A stretch of 64,000 nt of DNA from Amycolatopsis sacchari (GTDB lineage Bacteria > Actinomycetota > Actinomycetes > Mycobacteriales > Pseudonocardiaceae): contig NZ_FORP01000011.1 in assembly GCF_900114035.1 (NCBI RefSeq), forward strand, positions 62,001-126,000, given 5' to 3'. Shown here piece after piece: positions 62,136 to 64,000 of this stretch. Within the stretch, counting starts at the first letter, position 1. Each line of letters begins with the position of its first letter. The notes under the pieces were generated by a model. It was not told the origin of the DNA and did not search any database. It saw nothing but the letters and a program-made list of their open reading frames with translations. The position numbers and the translations under genes are program-made.

Positions 62136-63233
62136 CTAGGAGTTCGGGTGGACGGAGACGTGCACGGCCTGCTCGCCGGGCACCTCGCCGGCGAGGGTCT
62201 CGATCGCGAGCGCGGTGTCGTCGAGACCGAAGGTGTGGGTGTGCATCTTCTCGAGCGGGAACCGGCCGGATTCGAGGATCGCGATCGCCTGCTCGTTGGC
62301 GGTCGCGTCGACCCCGAAGGCGCCGAAGACCTGCAGCGCGCGGTTGATGATCAGGTCCGTCCTCAGTGGGATCTCCTTGCCGCCCTTGAGGCCCGCGAGC
62401 ACGACGCGGCCGCCGTGCCGGGTGGCGAGCAGGGCGTCGGTGACCGGAGCGGCGGCCATCGGGGTGAGTTCGAGCGTCACGTCGGCCATCGCACCGCCGG
62501 TGAGGTCGGCGACCTTCTCGACGGTGTTCTCCGAGTCGGCGAAGATCGTGTGGTCGGCGCCGAACTCGCGCGCCAGGTCCAGCTTGTGCTTGTCGGACTC
62601 CAGCCCGGTCACGATGACCGTCCCGGCCCCGGCGGCGCGCGCGGCGATCACCGACGCGATCCCCCGCTGCCCGGAGCCGAGCACGAGCACGGTGTCGCCG
62701 AGCCGGATCCCGCCCAGCTGCGCCGCCCAGCGCACCCCGGCGCCGAGCGGGTTGAACATCGCCGCGACCTCGACCGGCACGCTCCGGTCGATCTTGTGCA
62801 GCACGCTGCCCGGCGAGATGTACAGGTACTCCGCGAGCCCGCCCCACAGCGTCGGTTCGACGTCGATGCCGGTCACGCCGTGCCCGTACTTGCGGTTGGG
62901 GCAGGACTGGTAACGCCCGGTGAGGCACTGCTGGCACGCGCGGCACGGCACGATCACCTCCAGCGCCACGCGGTCGCCGGGCTGGACACCCCAGCGCTCG
63001 GCCGCCCGCTCCCCCAGCTCCTCGACGATGCCGAGCGGCTCGTGGCCGGGGATGAACGGGCCGCGCGCGCTGTAACCCATGTGCCCCTTGTAGGTTTCGA
63101 CGTCGCTGCCGCAGATGCCGTTGGCCTCCACACGCAGCAGCCCGTCGTCGGGACCGATCTTCGGGCGGGGGAACTCGCGGATCTCGATGGCGCGGGGGCC
63201 GGTCTGCACGGCGGCGCGCACGGTGTCTGCCAT
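62136..63233 (-). CDS. Zinc-dependent alcohol dehydrogenase (MDR)
   Basis: A 365-residue MDR enzyme. The catalytic zinc ligands are in ANGICGSDVETYKG and FIPGHEPLG; the structural zinc loop is CRACQQCLTGRYQSC; the Rossmann motif is VLVLGSGQRGIASVIAARAAG. It is complete and resembles sorbitol/threonine dehydrogenases more than ethanol dehydrogenases. It lies 9 bp before the amidohydrolase gene and 16 bp after the ligase gene. The substrate is unknown, perhaps an aromatic alcohol. Confidence 0.88.
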   Translation of the reverse strand: MADTVRAAVQTGPRAIEIREFPRPKIGPDDGLLRVEANGICGSDVETYKGHMGYSARGPFIPGHEPLGIVEELGERAAERWGVQPGDRVALEVIVPCRACQQCLTGRYQSCPNRKYGHGVTGIDVEPTLWGGLAEYLYISPGSVLHKIDRSVPVEVAAMFNPLGAGVRWAAQLGGIRLGDTVLVLGSGQRGIASVIAARAAGAGTVIVTGLESDKHKLDLAREFGADHTIFADSENTVEKVADLTGGAMADVTLELTPMAAAPVTDALLATRHGGRVVLAGLKGGKEIPLRTDLIINRALQVFGAFGVDATANEQAIAILESGRFPLEKMHTHTFGLDDTALAIETLAGEVPGEQAVHVSVHPNS

Positions 63234-63249
63234 GGCTTCCTCCCAGGTG

Positions 63250-64000
63250 TCAGCCGGCGAGCCGGACGAGGCGGGACTTCATCTCGGACCGTTCGAGCGT
63301 GCCGGGCGGCACCAGCGTCACCTCGGCGCGGACCGACAGCCGCGAGCGGATCAGCCCCTCCAGCTCCTGCCGCAGCTGGTCGCGGTCGCCGGGGGCCTCG
63401 CCCCACTCGGCCTCGACGCGCAGCGGCGGCTCCACCCGCGGCCCGGTGCCCGGCACGACGATCTGCACCGCCCCGGTGGTGCGCGGGTGCTGGGTCTGCA
63501 CCAGGTCGCGCACCGCGGAGGGGAACACGTTGACGCCCAGCACGATCAGCATGTCGTCGGTGCGCCCGACGCAGCGGATCAGCGGGGCGCCGTCCTCGGC
63601 GCGGCCGGTGATCACGACGCGGTCGTGCGTGCGGAAACGCACCAGCGGGCAGCACTCCCGGTCCACGGAGGTGTAGACCAGCTCGCCGGTGGCGCCGGGC
63701 TCGGCCTCGACGGGCTCGCCGCTGTCCGGGTCGATCAGCTCCACCACCACGTGCCGTCCGCCCGTGAAGCGCATGCCGCCGCTGCCGGGAGCCTCGCCGA
63801 ACAACACAGGCGCCATGTCGGCGTTGCCGAGCCCTTCGGTGACCGGCGCGCCCCACTCGCGTTCCACGTACTCGCGGAACGCGGGTTCGCCGCCGCCCGG
63901 CTCGCCGCCCACGAACACCTTGCGCAGCCCGAACTCCCGCGGATCGCGGCCGAGCCCGCGCACGTACTCGGCGAGGTAGCGCACGTAGGACGGCGTCGAG
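63250..64000 (-). CDS. PaaK-like aryl-CoA ligase, 5' end cut by window
   Basis: The C-terminal 249 residues of an adenylate-forming ligase of the phenylacetate-CoA ligase group. Visible are STPSYVRYLAEYVRGLG, VFVGGEPGG (A4 region), a degenerate substrate-site loop, the A7 motif in VRFRTHDRVVITGR, and the C-terminal GRTDDMLIVLGVNVFPSAVRDL. The catalytic Lys may be in SEMKSRLVRLAG. The N-terminal half, including the P-loop, lies beyond the window. It leads the operon with the zinc dehydrogenase and amidohydrolase. Confidence 0.8.
   Translation of the reverse strand, partial: STPSYVRYLAEYVRGLGRDPREFGLRKVFVGGEPGGGEPAFREYVEREWGAPVTEGLGNADMAPVLFGEAPGSGGMRFTGGRHVVVELIDPDSGEPVEAEPGATGELVYTSVDRECCPLVRFRTHDRVVITGRAEDGAPLIRCVGRTDDMLIVLGVNVFPSAVRDLVQTQHPRTTGAVQIVVPGTGPRVEPPLRVEAEWGEAPGDRDQLRQELEGLIRSRLSVRAEVTLVPPGTLERSEMKSRLVRLAG

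Overview
The window is dense, very GC-rich actinobacterial chromosome: almost every third codon position is G or C, GTG and TTG starts are common, intergenic gaps are short, and many neighbouring stops and starts overlap by 4 bp. Several features point to the Pseudonocardiaceae (Amycolatopsis or a relative), although the sequence alone does not prove this: a CmtR nearly identical to the mycobacterial protein, a HelR-type RNA polymerase protector behind a rifamycin-associated element, CGNR regulators, and a large aromatic and furan catabolic repertoire. I saw no rRNA, tRNA, insertion sequence, phage integrase or CRISPR array.

Layout. (1) 0-3.7 kb: an IclR-controlled catabolic island with a DUF6282-like hydrolase, an MFS transporter and a dihydroorotate-dehydrogenase-like barrel; three related inverted repeats suggest one regulon. 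(2) 3.7-12.2 kb: helR with its RAE, cmtR with a CDF metal exporter, a CGNR regulator divergent from an EamA transporter across a 30-bp near-palindrome, a secreted wall or membrane protein, a 14-TM-type drug exporter with an orphan operator, and a degenerate stretch. (3) 12.2-26.7 kb: what looks like a complete furoate / furandicarboxylate (hmf) catabolic locus. It has an acyl-CoA ligase (with an apparent frameshift), a three-subunit molybdenum hydroxylase, an enoyl-CoA-hydratase-fold hydrolase, LysR and PadR regulators, a UbiD decarboxylase with its UbiX prenyltransferase, an aldehyde dehydrogenase, an SDR and a transporter. A lone P-II protein gene sits at the end of one operon. (4) 26.7-33.2 kb: a holin-like membrane protein, a quinone-reductase-type MDR, an FMN alpha-hydroxyacid dehydrogenase with a transporter, a MalY-type aminotransferase, a DinB protein, and a second CGNR regulator with two identically spaced operators.

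(5) 33.2-40.1 kb: the most unusual region. A four-gene, tightly coupled minus-strand operon encodes a TIR protein, a KGGVGR-motif ATPase fused to a TIR-like domain, a winged-helix-like protein and a 1014-residue protein with two P-loop ATPase modules. A SEFIR-domain gene is transcribed divergently from it. This looks like an immune or conflict system that I cannot match to a named one. (6) 40.1-47.5 kb: an autoregulated ArsR/VOC pair, a secreted EEP phosphatase/nuclease, benzoylformate decarboxylase (mdlC) with an aromatic-acid transporter and LysR regulator, a lipoprotein and a dihydropteroate synthase. (7) 47.6-49.8 kb: a GAF-type histidine kinase with a LuxR-family response regulator.

(8) 49.9-58.6 kb: a tetrahydrofolate-dependent O-demethylation locus. 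A LigM/DesA-like demethylase, metF, purU, folD, ligA, ligB and an alpha/beta hydrolase form one operon; a pabB gene and a second demethylase sit next to it. The enzymes would strip methyl groups from lignin-type methoxyaromatics, oxidise methyl-THF back to THF plus formate, and cleave the resulting ring. (9) 59-64 kb: LysR/SDR pair, an ACMSD-type amidohydrolase, a zinc alcohol dehydrogenase and a partial PaaK-like ligase. Two gene ends here (LysR and amidohydrolase) are followed by decayed tandem copies of their own 3' coding sequence.
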